Origin: Brevibacillus invocatus
GTDB lineage: Bacteria > Bacillota > Bacilli > Brevibacillales > Brevibacillaceae
DNA length: 64,000 nt
Reading direction: 5' to 3'
NCBI RefSeq assembly: GCF_003710915.1
Contig: NZ_RHHR01000019.1
Coordinates: 1-64,000, forward strand
In this document: piece after piece, positions 7,567-17,463 of the stretch
Numbering within the stretch: the first letter of the stretch is position 1
Layout: the number at the start of each line of letters is the position of its first letter
Translations under genes and position numbers: made by a program
Notes under the pieces: generated by a model
Seen by the model: only the letters and a program-made list of their open reading frames with translations
Database searches by the model: none
Told to the model about the DNA's origin: nothing

Positions 7567-8763
7567 ATGAACGTCAACCAAACAAGAAGAAAATACGGCC
7601 TTTCTACCACTGCGATTCATGCGGGTACGGATACCGATCCCCGAACCGGTTCTTTGGCTACCCCCATCTACCAGACCTCGACGTTTGTTTTTTCCTCCGT
7701 CGAAGAAGGCGCAAAGCGTTTTGCTGGCGAAGAATCTGGATATATGTATTCACGGCTTGGCAACCCGACTGTCCATGTCCTGGAAGAAAAAGTTGCCGCT
7801 TTGGAAAAGGCAGAAGCCGGCCTTGCCTTTGCCTCTGGAATGGCAGCAGTTTCAGCCGTACTCATGGCTCTCGTCAGAACAGGCGATCATATTCTCGGAA
7901 CCGAAGGACTATACGGCTGCACCTATGGCTTGCTCAATTTGATGAAAGACCGCTTTCATGTTGACTACACGCTTTGTGACATGACAGATGAGGAGTCGAT
8001 CCGTGCTCATCTTCTGCCATCGACCAAAGTCATCTATATCGAAACCCCGATCAATCCAACCATGAAGCTGGTTGATTTAGAGCTGGTTGCGAAAATTGCC
8101 AAAGAAGCAGACGCTTATGTGGTGGTCGATAACACCTTCATGTCCCCTTATTTGCAGAGACCTATCGAGTACGGCTGTGACATTGTCATTCACAGTGCCA
8201 CCAAGTATATCGGTGGGCACGGGGATGTCATTGCTGGCATCGCTGTAGGTCCGAAGTCTATCATGGACACGATTCGCATGACCACACAAAAAGACATCGG
8301 CGGGATCCTCGCTCCCTTTGACGCTTACCTGCTGATTCGCGGATTGAAAACACTCGGTGTACGAATGGATCGTCATTGCGAAAACGGCGGGAAAGTAGCC
8401 GCGTTCCTGCATCAACACCCCAAAGTAGCTGCAGTTTACTACCCTGGGTTGCCACAGTTTCCCCAATACGAGCTGGCCAGTAAGCAAATGGACGGCTTTG
8501 GAGGCATTCTTTCTTTTGAACTGAAGGGCGGCATGGATGCAGGCATTCGCATGATGAACAACGTGCAATTATGCAAACGAGCCGTAAGCCTTGGTGATGT
8601 GGATTCCCTCATCCAGCACCCTGCATCCATGACGCACTCCGTCATTCCGGCTGAAGAACGAGTAAGAATGGGTATTACTGACGGGCTTATTCGATTGTCT
8701 GTCGGTCTTGAGGATGTTGAAGATATTATCGATGATTTGGATATCGCCCTTTCATTTGCTTAA
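7567..8763 (+). CDS. mdeA: L-methionine gamma-lyase, 398 aa
   Basis: PLP enzyme of the Cys/Met-metabolism family. It would cleave L-methionine to methanethiol, 2-oxobutyrate and ammonia. The PLP lysine is K213 (HSATKYIGGHGD). Tyr116 and Cys118 in GLYGCTY correspond to Tyr114 and Cys116 of Pseudomonas methionine gamma-lyase, where the cysteine is diagnostic against cystathionine lyases and synthases. The length of 398 also equals that enzyme. GAGGTGATTCGAGT precedes the ATG. Expression is probably sigma-54 dependent and controlled by the regulator directly downstream, as judged from the promoter at 7511. A cystathionine gamma-lyase is the main alternative. Confidence 0.88.
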   Translation: MNVNQTRRKYGLSTTAIHAGTDTDPRTGSLATPIYQTSTFVFSSVEEGAKRFAGEESGYMYSRLGNPTVHVLEEKVAALEKAEAGLAFASGMAAVSAVLMALVRTGDHILGTEGLYGCTYGLLNLMKDRFHVDYTLCDMTDEESIRAHLLPSTKVIYIETPINPTMKLVDLELVAKIAKEADAYVVVDNTFMSPYLQRPIEYGCDIVIHSATKYIGGHGDVIAGIAVGPKSIMDTIRMTTQKDIGGILAPFDAYLLIRGLKTLGVRMDRHCENGGKVAAFLHQHPKVAAVYYPGLPQFPQYELASKQMDGFGGILSFELKGGMDAGIRMMNNVQLCKRAVSLGDVDSLIQHPASMTHSVIPAEERVRMGITDGLIRLSVGLEDVEDIIDDLDIALSFA

Positions 8764-8772
8764 GCTTCTTGC

Positions 8773-8803
8773 GCCTAGTACATATCGTACTAGGCTTTCT
8801 TTT
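8773..8803 (+). terminator. Rho-independent terminator after methionine gamma-lyase
   Basis: GCCTAGTAC ATATC GTACTAGGC, a 9-bp perfect stem, is followed by TTTCTTTT. It separates the lyase from its regulator. Confidence 0.9.
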
Positions 8804-8845
8804 GCTATGATAGAAACAAGATGACAGAATGCGGAACTTTTGAGA

Positions 8846-10438
8846 ATGGATGGGATCGCATTGAGGGGTATCACTTTAGAGATCAAAGGCGTAAACCGCG
8901 TTGGGATTACACACGAGGTCATTGCTTGCATTGCTGCTAACCAGCTAGACATCATCGGCATGGAAGTGAGACCGCATTACATTTATGTAAAAATCCCTCC
9001 CGTGCCTGCAAGCCAGATCACCACCATCGTGGAAAGGATCTCGCAGGTATCAGGCGTGGAACAGGCTACAGTAATCCCATACCTTCCTGCTGAAGAGCGT
9101 GAAAATCGAATACGTACGATCCTGACCACTGTTTCGGAAGGCATCCTGCTCTTAGACGATCAATTGCGTGTGACAACGATTAACCGCGCCGCTCAAGCGA
9201 TGCTGAAAATGGAGCCAGGACAGCTGTTGTATCACTCGATCGAAAAGCTGTGGGGCGAGGCTGTAAGCGAAATTAGACGTTGTATGCTTGAGGCCATCGA
9301 TCTGCCGAGTGTTCCAGTAAGCCTATTGGTCGCACAAAAGATACCGATGACGTTCGTCTGCAGCTATCATCCGATCGTTTCCCCTGAAAAAAGCGAACAA
9401 CAAGGCGTTGTCATCGTTCTCAGAGACCATAAACAAATGCAAGAACTGCTTTCTACCGTGCAAAAAGGTGAAATATTCACTTTCGACGAAATCATTCAGC
9501 AAAGTGCCATTATGAGGCAGTGCATCGAGACGGCAAAACGCATCGCAAAAAGTGATGCTATCGTCTTCTTACAAGGGGAGAGCGGAACAGGAAAAGAGCT
9601 GTTTGCCAAGGCGATCCACTTCGAAAGCAATCGGGCTGCTGGACCTTTTGTCCCTATCAACTGTGCGGCGATTCCGGACACACTGTTGGAAAGCGAGCTC
9701 TTTGGATATGAGCAAGGTGCTTTTACAGGGGCGTTAAAGGGCGGAAAACTCGGACTGTTTGAAATCGCGCAGGGTGGTACTTTGTTTCTCGATGAAATCG
9801 GAGATCTACCCTTGCATTTACAAGTGAAGCTGCTGCGTGTATTGGAGGAACGCCGCGTACGTAGGGTGGGTGGCAGCAAGACGATCCCGATCGACCTACG
9901 GATTATTGCGGCAACCAATCGTAATCTTGCTGACATGACGAGCAAGGGACAGTTTCGCGAAGACTTATATTATCGCTTGCACGTCATTCCGATCCTGATA
10001 CCACCGCTTCGCGAACGAAAAAGTGACATCCCGATGCTCGCACAGTTTTTCATGCAAAAAGTATGTCGCACTACGAACCAACCCACGATGCTCCTCTCCC
10101 GCTCTGCGATCCATGCCCTGCAAGCTCACAACTGGCCAGGAAATGTGCGGGAGCTGCAAAATGTACTGGAGCGAGCTGTTTACCTTTGTCCCGGTAACGA
10201 GATTTTAGCCGAGCATTTGTATCTGGATATCCAGCAAGATGTATCTGTCCACGAAGAACACTCTTCTTCACAGTCATCCACACTTCTGCGTGAGCAAATG
10301 GATTCCTATGAAAAAGGTTTGGTCGCGAACGCCCTGAAAAAGCACGCTTCCATACGGCAAGCAGCTGCTTATCTGGGTGTCAGTCATACGGCAGTCCTGC
10401 AGAAAATGAAAAAATACGGGTTGCATCTTCGTAATTAG
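8846..10438 (+). CDS. Sigma-54-dependent enhancer-binding regulator (ACT-PAS-AAA-Fis HTH), 530 aa
   Basis: Domain order: ACT-like ligand domain (about 3-78), PAS domain (about 85-190), AAA+ sigma-54 interaction domain with Walker A GESGTGKE (244-251), the sigma-54-contacting GAFTGA loop (291-296) and Walker B LFLDEIGD, then a C-terminal Fis-type HTH ([19 protein letters not shown]). The ACT-PAS-AAA plan resembles TyrR, so an amino acid ligand, perhaps methionine or a related amino acid, is a reasonable inference. Start uncertain: ATG at 8846 or TTG at 8840, with only GCGGAA as a weak ribosome site. It probably activates the sigma-54 promoter at 7511. Confidence 0.9.
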   Translation: MDGIALRGITLEIKGVNRVGITHEVIACIAANQLDIIGMEVRPHYIYVKIPPVPASQITTIVERISQVSGVEQATVIPYLPAEERENRIRTILTTVSEGILLLDDQLRVTTINRAAQAMLKMEPGQLLYHSIEKLWGEAVSEIRRCMLEAIDLPSVPVSLLVAQKIPMTFVCSYHPIVSPEKSEQQGVVIVLRDHKQMQELLSTVQKGEIFTFDEIIQQSAIMRQCIETAKRIAKSDAIVFLQGESGTGKELFAKAIHFESNRAAGPFVPINCAAIPDTLLESELFGYEQGAFTGALKGGKLGLFEIAQGGTLFLDEIGDLPLHLQVKLLRVLEERRVRRVGGSKTIPIDLRIIAATNRNLADMTSKGQFREDLYYRLHVIPILIPPLRERKSDIPMLAQFFMQKVCRTTNQPTMLLSRSAIHALQAHNWPGNVRELQNVLERAVYLCPGNEILAEHLYLDIQQDVSVHEEHSSSQSSTLLREQMDSYEKGLVANALKKHASIRQAAAYLGVSHTAVLQKMKKYGLHLRN

Positions 10439-10465
10439 AAGGATGCGACCCGTACTTTTATTTTC
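10417..10465 (+). terminator. Terminator of the sigma-54 activator gene
   Basis: CGGGTTGCATC pairs with GATGCGACCCG (one G-T) and is followed by TACTTTTATTTT. The 5' arm is the end of the coding sequence. Confidence 0.8.
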
Positions 10466-10582
10466 CTTTGAGAGGTTCTCTGCAACTATCAATGATCGAT
10501 TGACTGCCTGATATAGATCTGATGGATAGGAGTAGAGATCATCTCAAACACTTCCATTACCCAGACTGCTTGTTTCCCTTTT

Positions 10583-11455
10583 TTAATGAATATCATGCTT
10601 TTTGAAATTACCACCCTTTACTTCTGCTACGTCATAGATCGTAACAAAGGCATTCTCGTCAATGTCATGGATGATTTCTTTCATTTTACTTTCTTCCATG
10701 CGGTTGATGACACAAGTAATTTCTTTAAACTGCTCATGTGAATATCCACCGTAAGCATCCTTATAGGTTGCACTTCGACCCAGGCGATCACGAATCGTCT
10801 CTACCATTTTTTCTGGCTGTCTCGTAATAATCTTAAAGGTTTTAGAACCGCTTAAACCTTCCTCCACAATGTGAATGACTTTAGAAGCGATGTAGTATGC
10901 AATCGCTGAAAGAATTGCCCCTTGAAGTCCAAATACAGTGGAGACAACTATAAATACAAACATGTTCAAGAACAGGATGAGGTCACTCGTTCCAAAAGGC
11001 AGTTTACGCGAAAGTAGAACGGCTAACATATCAATACCATCTAATGCGCCACCATTACGCAAGGCTAGACCCATACCAAAACCGATAATGATCCCACCGA
11101 CAACGGTAACTAACAATGTATCGCCTTGAACGATGGTTGGAATATGGTGCATCAGGCTAGTGCCAACTGCCAGTGAAGCGATGCCGACAACGGAATAAAT
11201 GGCAAAGCTTTTACCGATTTGCTTGTACCCTAACCAAACAAAAGGAATGTTAAAAACAGCAATGAGGAGTCCCAATGGCAATCCAAACAATTGTGAACCA
11301 ACGATGCTGAGACCAGTCACACCTCCATCGGATACATTGTTTGGGATGAGTACAGCTTCGAGGCCGTATGCCGCGATCAGTGCCCCAATAATGATCAATA
11401 ATAAACGTGAAGCGACCTTCAGTGGATAGGACTTTTGCTTTGTACGGTTATTCAT
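10583..11455 (-). CDS. YitT-family membrane protein, 290 aa
   Basis: Five to six membrane segments in the first 195 residues (DUF161 repeats, with GGVTGLS and LRNGGALDGIDMLA) are followed by a cytoplasmic DUF2179 domain (about 200-285). This is the YitT/YpjC layout. The family's function is not established. GAGGTAACCGA precedes the ATG. No partner gene is evident; the neighbours are convergent (sigma-54 activator) and an efflux adaptor upstream. Confidence 0.9.
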   Translation of the reverse strand: MNNRTKQKSYPLKVASRLLLIIIGALIAAYGLEAVLIPNNVSDGGVTGLSIVGSQLFGLPLGLLIAVFNIPFVWLGYKQIGKSFAIYSVVGIASLAVGTSLMHHIPTIVQGDTLLVTVVGGIIIGFGMGLALRNGGALDGIDMLAVLLSRKLPFGTSDLILFLNMFVFIVVSTVFGLQGAILSAIAYYIASKVIHIVEEGLSGSKTFKIITRQPEKMVETIRDRLGRSATYKDAYGGYSHEQFKEITCVINRMEESKMKEIIHDIDENAFVTIYDVAEVKGGNFKKHDIH

Positions 11456-11502
11456 TCGGTTACCTCGTTTCCTACTTCTTTTTTGTTTATACCTACATTA
11501 TC

Positions 11503-11532
11503 CAAAAAAGAGACGGATCATCTCCGTCTCTT
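11503..11532 (-). terminator. Rho-independent terminator after the efflux adaptor gene
   Basis: AGAGACGG AGATGAT CCGTCTCT followed by TTTTTTGG on the minus strand ends the RND efflux operon. Confidence 0.9.
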
Positions 11533-11550
11533 TCCCTCTACAGTTCCTTC

Positions 11551-12783
11551 TTACTTCTGAATACTAATTTTGCTTCCATCTTTCAAGAGGGTTTGACCTT
11601 TGACAACCACTTGATCTCCAGCACTCAGACCCGACAGCACTTCAATTTTGTCACTGGAGGATTTACCCGTCGTGATTTCAACCTGCTTCACAACGTCTCC
11701 TTCCAGTTTGAATACGTACTGTTGACCGCTGCGCTCGAAGACAGCTTGACGGGAGACAACCAGACCGGAAGCACCTTCAGATCCAGCAGCCGGGAAGGTG
11801 ACGTTGACCACCATATCCGACTTCAGCTCATTAGAAGGATTCGGAATAGAGATCTCGATCGGATAAGCCTTCAGCTGGCTGTTCATGACCGGGCTGACGG
11901 CTGTTACCTTCGCGTCCAAGGTTTGATCCGTAGATTGAACATGTACTTTCACAGGTGTTCCAACCGCAATTTTTGTGATTTCTGTCTCAGACAGATTAGC
12001 TTTCACGATCAGCGGGTTGGTATTTACAACGACTACGACAGGCGACTGACCTGCCATTTGTCCGACCGCTCCATTTACACTGGAGACAAAGCCGTCGATT
12101 GGAGATGTAACCGTTGCATTGGCCAATTGTTCCTTGGCATTTTGCAGGTTTACAGCCGCTTGCTTCACAGATGCCTCAGACACCTGCAGGCCCGTTTTTT
12201 GGGAAGCCATTTGCAGATTTTCTTGAGCGTTGGTGTATGCAAGCTGTGCATTGGTCAGCTGGGTATTCGCTTGCTCCATTTGCTGCGAGGAGATCGCACC
12301 TTGTGTGAACAAGTTTTGCATCCGCTGCTGATTCACTTTTGCATCATTCAATGATATCTCTGCTTGCTTCAATCCGTTTTGTGCTTGAACCAAGCCTTGA
12401 TCCGAGCTGCTGCCACTTTGCTTCAAACTGGCTTGAGCCACAGCGTATGCCGCTTCTGCCTGTTGTACGCCGTTGATCAAATCCTGTTCATCCAGTTTAA
12501 ACAACACTTGACCTTTGCTCACCTGCTGACCGAGCTTGACTGGAAGGGAAGTGAGCTTCCCTCCCGATTTTGGCATCACCTGTACTTCCTCGCTTGGAGC
12601 TAGCTTTGCGGTAATACCTGCCTCCGAATCAACCGTTCCATTCGACACTGCGTCTACTTGTACAGGGGTGACTGATTCTGCCTTTTCTTCGGTAGGTGCG
12701 GCCGCTTCCGGAGCGGAGCACCCTCCCACCACCAGGGATATGGCTAATAGTGCCAATATGACGGGTTTCATACTTCTATTCAT
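11551..12783 (-). CDS. RND efflux periplasmic-adaptor-type lipoprotein (MFP), 410 aa
   Basis: The signal peptide has a lipobox (VVGGC, Cys22), so the protein is tethered to the outer face of the membrane. Biotinyl-lipoyl half-motifs (LGQQVSKGQVLFKLD near residue 85 and SPIDGFVSSV near 230) flank a long alanine/glutamine-rich coiled coil, then beta-barrel and membrane-proximal domains. This is the HlyD/AcrA family. AAGGAGGGACATT precedes the ATG. It lies 26 nt after the pump gene and forms the second cistron of that operon. Such adaptors in Gram-positives work with SwrC-type pumps. Confidence 0.92.
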   Translation of the reverse strand: MNRSMKPVILALLAISLVVGGCSAPEAAAPTEEKAESVTPVQVDAVSNGTVDSEAGITAKLAPSEEVQVMPKSGGKLTSLPVKLGQQVSKGQVLFKLDEQDLINGVQQAEAAYAVAQASLKQSGSSSDQGLVQAQNGLKQAEISLNDAKVNQQRMQNLFTQGAISSQQMEQANTQLTNAQLAYTNAQENLQMASQKTGLQVSEASVKQAAVNLQNAKEQLANATVTSPIDGFVSSVNGAVGQMAGQSPVVVVVNTNPLIVKANLSETEITKIAVGTPVKVHVQSTDQTLDAKVTAVSPVMNSQLKAYPIEISIPNPSNELKSDMVVNVTFPAAGSEGASGLVVSRQAVFERSGQQYVFKLEGDVVKQVEITTGKSSSDKIEVLSGLSAGDQVVVKGQTLLKDGSKISIQK

Positions 12784-12809
12784 AATGTCCCTCCTTCTCC
12801 GAGCACGCC

Positions 12810-15800
12810 TTACGATTCAATAGCCGGAACGATTTTCTTTTGTTTCTTTTTCAGACGTTTTTCCTTGCGTTTTCTGCCGATGTCATGGAACCACGAAGCG
12901 ACTACAGGTACCAAAACGAGTGTAATCAGTGTAGAGAAGCTAAGACCAAAAATAACCGCGATAGCCATTGGTGCTTGCGTCTCCGTACCTGATCCACCAG
13001 CAAACGCAAGTGGTCCAATCGCCAGAATCGTAGTGAGCGTCGTCATCAAAATCGGGCGCAAACGGATCGGACCAGCGTGCAGGATGGCTTCGTTCATCTC
13101 CCATCCTTTCGCTCTCAGCTGATTCACGTAGTCAATCAAAACAATCGCGTTGTTCACAACCAGACCAATCAGCAGGATGTAACCGATAAAGACGGATACG
13201 CTGATCGCCGTGCCTGTTACGAGCAATCCGATCAAAACACCCGTGATCGTCGGTGGAACCGAGAACATGATGATGAATGGACTGTACAACGATTCAAACT
13301 GGGCTGCCATTACCATGTACAAGAGTACTACGGAAAGCAACACCGCGAGTCCGAGACTAGCAAATGACTCAGCCATGTCCTCGCTTTGTCCGCCAAAGTC
13401 CAGCTTGTAGCCGTCTGGCAGATTCAAATTTGACAATTTCGCTTGAATTTCAGTGCTGACTGAATTCAAATCGCGTCCAGCCAGATCACTCGTAATGTTT
13501 ACTTGACGAGTCAGGTTGGTACGATTAATGGCCATTGGAATATCCACTTTGCTGATGGTCGCCACAGACGACAGCGCAACCTGAGCGCCAGTCGGTGTTG
13601 AAATTCGCAAATTGTTCAAGTAGTTGATATCTTCCTGGTACTCCTCAGGGAGTTTCAGTTTTACGTCAATTTCATCGTCGCCGGTACGGTATTTCGTTAC
13701 CGTTTGACCTTGGAAGGTAGTGCGAACACTTGACAGGATCTGACCGGTAGTCAGGCCGTATATGCTCGCCTTTTCAGCATCCACTTTTACTTCAAACTCT
13801 TGCAAGGACGACTCCAGACTAGTTGCGACGTTCGCCGTACCTGGTACCGTTTCGATCTCGCCTTTGATGATCGCACTGATATCCCGAAGAACTTCGAGGT
13901 CATCACCGGAGAGATTTACCTGGATCGGTGAGCCTGTGGACATCCCTTGACTAGCACTTACGGTAATCTCTGGTCCTGGAATGGATTTCAGCTTCTCACG
14001 CAAATCCATCGCGATATCATTGGAAGAACGCTGTCTTTCAGTCACATCCACCAGAATCAAGGTGACGCTACCCATATGGGACGACAAGGTACTTGCCAGT
14101 GGCGACCCGCTGCTACCAACTGATGTAGAAACAATATCCTTTTCAGGGATCGTGTTCACGATCTCCTCTACTTGTTTGGTGACTTTCTCCGTTTCAGCAA
14201 GGACTGTACCATTTGGCATCTTGATCGACACATTGACTTGACCTTCATCCATTGCCGGGATAAACTCGGCGCCAATCATAGGCGTCAATGCAAGGGAGGA
14301 AATCATCAGGATGACGGAAGCCGCCATAACGGTTTTACGTTTGCGAAGAGACCACTTCAGCAGTCGGTGATACGCTCTTTCCAGCTTTTTGAAACCAATA
14401 TTGAACCAGATGACCGGGTTGATGCCCCGATAGTTTTCGTGATCCCCATGATTCGGGATCTTCTTCAAAATTCGTGAACTTAGCATCGGTACCAGCAAAA
14501 GCGAGAATACCAATGCCGCAATATGAGAATACACGACTGTCAAAGCTAGCGGTCCGAATAATTCGGCAGCGATCCCTTCCGTCAGCGCGATCGGCAAGAA
14601 TACACAAATTTGCGCCAAGGCAGAGGCCATAACCGCAGTACCTACCTCTTTGGAACCCTCTAAGGCTGCTGCCATCATTCCTTTGCCTTCTTCGCGTTTC
14701 CGGAAAATATTTTCCAGCATTACGACGGCAAAGTCAATGAGTGATCCTAGACCTAATGTCAGACCGGACAAGGAAATCAAATTGATCGTCTGCCCCGTCA
14801 TATACATCAAGAGGAATGTCGCCACGATGGAGACAGGAAGCACGATGACTGCAACCAGCATCGACTGCAAGCTGCCCAGGAAGAAGAACAGGAGAATCAT
14901 CCCGATTCCGCCTCCGAGCAAAGCATGCTCTGCTGTTGTGAAGATCGAATCTTTAATATAGGTGGAATTATCCATGGTCATGACAACTTCCATATTTTCT
15001 GGCAAATCTGCTTTGATCTTCTCCATCTCAGCTTTTACTTGATCAGCTACTTCGATCGTGTTACCACCAGATGCCTTGATGATGGAAATGCCCAAGCTAG
15101 GCTTGCCATTCACATAGCTGATCTGGGAAACAGGTTCACGTGTGTCGCTGACCTGCGCAATGTCACTGAGACGGATAGAACCGCCATTTCCCACAGAGAT
15201 AGGAGTCATCGCAATTTGTTCGACATTCAAAAATTCACCTTGTACGCGAATGCTCATTTTTTCATCGCCTTCACGTACAGAACCCGCTGACCCGGACAGG
15301 TTTCCGACACTCAAGGCTTGGGAAATCTGATCCAGACTGAGTCCATAGGCTGATAATTTGGCAGGATCTACAACCACATCGACGACTCTGCTTTGTCCGC
15401 CGCTGATCGATGCGGATGCTACGCCGTCAATACGTTCTAAACGGGATTGAATAAGATCCTCAGACAAATCCTTCAGTCGGTTTACATCTTCATCACCTGT
15501 TACTGCAAAGGTGATAATCGGCATGCTGTTTGGATCAATCCGCAATACACGTGGAGCGCGTGCGGAATCAGGAAGTGCTCCACGCACCTGGTCCACCTTT
15601 TCCCGCATGTCCAGTGTTGCCATATCCAGATCGGTTCCCCAGTTGAACATCAGAATGACCTGGGATGCTCCTTCAATGGACACCGATTGAATACTATCCA
15701 GATTGGACACGGTACCAAGCGCATTCTCAATCGGCTTGGTTACCAGTTTTTCTACCTCACTCGGGGATGCACCGTCTACAGATGTTACTACGACGGCAAC

Positions 15801-15929
15801 CGGAAAATTAAGCTCCGGCATCAAGTCGATCGCCAAGCGGGGTAGTGAAACGAAGCCAAAAATCATCATGGCCACCGTCAGCATGATCATCAGGACGGGG
15901 CGTTTAATCGATAACTCAGACACATTCAC
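12810..15929 (-). CDS. RND-family efflux permease (SwrC/AcrB-like), about 1039 aa
   Basis: Twelve membrane helices with two large extracytoplasmic loops; helix 1 at the N-terminus (IKRPVLMIMLTVAMMIFGF) and the conserved RND segments (GASPSEVEKLVTKPIENAL near 55, GLTLGLGSLIDFAVVMLENI with the intramembrane Asp). It exports hydrophobic or amphipathic compounds by proton antiport. The nearest characterised Gram-positive relative by type is SwrC (YerP), which gives surfactin self-resistance. A GTG at 15929 fits the ribosome site AGAGGTGAG better than the GTG at 15935. It is first in an operon with the adaptor and divergent from a two-component system that is the likely regulator. Confidence 0.93.
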   Translation of the reverse strand: MNVSELSIKRPVLMIMLTVAMMIFGFVSLPRLAIDLMPELNFPVAVVVTSVDGASPSEVEKLVTKPIENALGTVSNLDSIQSVSIEGASQVILMFNWGTDLDMATLDMREKVDQVRGALPDSARAPRVLRIDPNSMPIITFAVTGDEDVNRLKDLSEDLIQSRLERIDGVASASISGGQSRVVDVVVDPAKLSAYGLSLDQISQALSVGNLSGSAGSVREGDEKMSIRVQGEFLNVEQIAMTPISVGNGGSIRLSDIAQVSDTREPVSQISYVNGKPSLGISIIKASGGNTIEVADQVKAEMEKIKADLPENMEVVMTMDNSTYIKDSIFTTAEHALLGGGIGMILLFFFLGSLQSMLVAVIVLPVSIVATFLLMYMTGQTINLISLSGLTLGLGSLIDFAVVMLENIFRKREEGKGMMAAALEGSKEVGTAVMASALAQICVFLPIALTEGIAAELFGPLALTVVYSHIAALVFSLLLVPMLSSRILKKIPNHGDHENYRGINPVIWFNIGFKKLERAYHRLLKWSLRKRKTVMAASVILMISSLALTPMIGAEFIPAMDEGQVNVSIKMPNGTVLAETEKVTKQVEEIVNTIPEKDIVSTSVGSSGSPLASTLSSHMGSVTLILVDVTERQRSSNDIAMDLREKLKSIPGPEITVSASQGMSTGSPIQVNLSGDDLEVLRDISAIIKGEIETVPGTANVATSLESSLQEFEVKVDAEKASIYGLTTGQILSSVRTTFQGQTVTKYRTGDDEIDVKLKLPEEYQEDINYLNNLRISTPTGAQVALSSVATISKVDIPMAINRTNLTRQVNITSDLAGRDLNSVSTEIQAKLSNLNLPDGYKLDFGGQSEDMAESFASLGLAVLLSVVLLYMVMAAQFESLYSPFIIMFSVPPTITGVLIGLLVTGTAISVSVFIGYILLIGLVVNNAIVLIDYVNQLRAKGWEMNEAILHAGPIRLRPILMTTLTTILAIGPLAFAGGSGTETQAPMAIAVIFGLSFSTLITLVLVPVVASWFHDIGRKRKEKRLKKKQKKIVPAIES

Positions 15930-16245
15930 AACCACTCACCTCTTCCAATCAGCTTGTTGCTTATACTCCTTGTTGCTTGTAATGAAAATGTTCCGCGCCC
16001 TGTTCGAGGAAATGTCTGACAGCAGCATCTGCCAAAACATCCCTTGCCAAGACCCGTAACCACAAAATCCCCCCATCAGTACATAAAAAGCTCATGATCC
16101 TATTCCATTCTAACGATGAAGACACGTGGTGAAATCTATCACATGGCTGTATATTTGTGAAAGGTATCTATCTAGAGATAGACGACACCTCATGCTAGAA
16201 TGAAACTGAGTGTATAATTACAGCCAGAGAAAGAAGGAACTCTCT
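15930..16245. promoter_or_regulatory. Divergent control region between RND pump and two-component system
   Basis: This 316-bp stretch has no gene. Its clearest features are an inverted repeat CTATC-TAGA-GATAG at 16168-16181 and, 14 nt further on, an extended -10 (TGCTAGAAT, -10 at 16196-16201) directed at the kinase gene. The repeat could be the response-regulator site or overlap the -35. A short direct repeat (CTTGTTGCTT) lies near the pump start at about 15950-15980. The pump promoter itself is not obvious. Confidence 0.45.
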
Positions 16246-17463
16246 TTGCTGAATGGGATCAAATCCACATTGCAAAAACGAATACTGGTCATTTGGTTTA
16301 CAGTCTTGATCGTATTGGCTTTGCTTCCCAATTCTTTCATCCGGGAAACTCCGCTCCAATTCTCTATTACGATCATCTTGTTTGTAAGTTACATTTTTTT
16401 GTTTTGGATTCCAAAAAACAACTGGAAACCCTATTGGATTGAGTTTAGCGCAGTCCTCATCGGTATCGCTTCCCTTTTAAAAGGAATTCTGGTTGGAGGC
16501 GAAGGATACGGTCTGATGATTCCATTGGCCGTCTTTATCGGTCACAATATTGGCGGTAAACGCTCCCTCGTTTACGCTACGCTGTTCGGGATATGTACTA
16601 CCTTGCTGCTTTTATTCGACCAAAACTTAGCTTTGGTGCATATATCTCCGTTTGCCTTGACCTATATCGGATGCTATGTTGGATCGAGAGGCTACAGGAT
16701 CCAGAATGAAGCCTATGAAACGAATCAGCGCCATTTTGCTGAATTACAGAAAGCACATGCAGAACTGCAAGAAGCGCACCAACAGCTTCAGGACGCAGCT
16801 ATTGACACGATGCAGGTAGCAGTGCTTGAAGAACGTACTCGTATTGCCCGAGATATTCATGATGCCTTGGGCCACAGCCTGACTTCCTTGATCGTTCAAT
16901 TACATGCATTGAAATACATGCTGCAGGATGGCCCTCCACATGCACAAGAAGCCGTTCAAAACATGCTGGGAGTAGCGAAGCAAAGCTTGGAGGAAATTCG
17001 ATCCTCCGTGCATACACTGGCCAGTGACAGCACATGGCTAGGATTAATGCCGCTGCGTGCGCTCGTATCACAGGTTGAAAAGCATACCGGCTTAAAGATG
17101 GAAATTGTTTCAGATGATTTGGACAACATGCCATTGACTCAAGAAATCACCATCACGCTGTACCGAATCCTGCAAGAAGCCATCACCAACACACTCCGTC
17201 ACTCAAATGCCACCAACATGCAGGTCTATGTGGAAGAACAAGATGGCGCTATCCACCTGAGCATTCAGGACAACGGCTCGATAACGAATAAAAGCCAAAT
17301 CAAGCCGGGTTTCGGACTGAATGGAATGCAAGAAAGAATTGAAGCATTAAATGGCACACTTACCTATTTTATCCGTGAAACCCATGGTTTTCAAATGAAT
17401 GTGAGCATTCCGATCAAAAAATATGAAAATAAACCTGTTAAGAAAGGAGAGAATCATGGATGA
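16246..17463 (+). CDS. Sensor histidine kinase (HisKA_3/NarL-type), about 405 aa
   Basis: Five or six N-terminal membrane segments (up to about residue 150) are followed by a coiled-coil linker, a HisKA_3 dimerisation box with the phosphate-accepting His in RIARDIHDALGHSL, and a HATPase domain (ITITLYRILQEAITNTLRHS, then PGFGLNGMQERIEALNG). Membrane-embedded sensing resembles LiaS/DesK-type envelope-stress kinases. I chose TTG at 16246 because AAGAAGGAA precedes it; a GTG at 16210 has no ribosome site. It overlaps the response regulator by ATGA. Confidence 0.88.
   Translation: MLNGIKSTLQKRILVIWFTVLIVLALLPNSFIRETPLQFSITIILFVSYIFLFWIPKNNWKPYWIEFSAVLIGIASLLKGILVGGEGYGLMIPLAVFIGHNIGGKRSLVYATLFGICTTLLLLFDQNLALVHISPFALTYIGCYVGSRGYRIQNEAYETNQRHFAELQKAHAELQEAHQQLQDAAIDTMQVAVLEERTRIARDIHDALGHSLTSLIVQLHALKYMLQDGPPHAQEAVQNMLGVAKQSLEEIRSSVHTLASDSTWLGLMPLRALVSQVEKHTGLKMEIVSDDLDNMPLTQEITITLYRILQEAITNTLRHSNATNMQVYVEEQDGAIHLSIQDNGSITNKSQIKPGFGLNGMQERIEALNGTLTYFIRETHGFQMNVSIPIKKYENKPVKKGENHG

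Noticed and set aside
11407-12354. 315-codon plus-strand frame
   Set aside because: Antisense to the efflux adaptor gene, with low-complexity shadow composition and no start signal.
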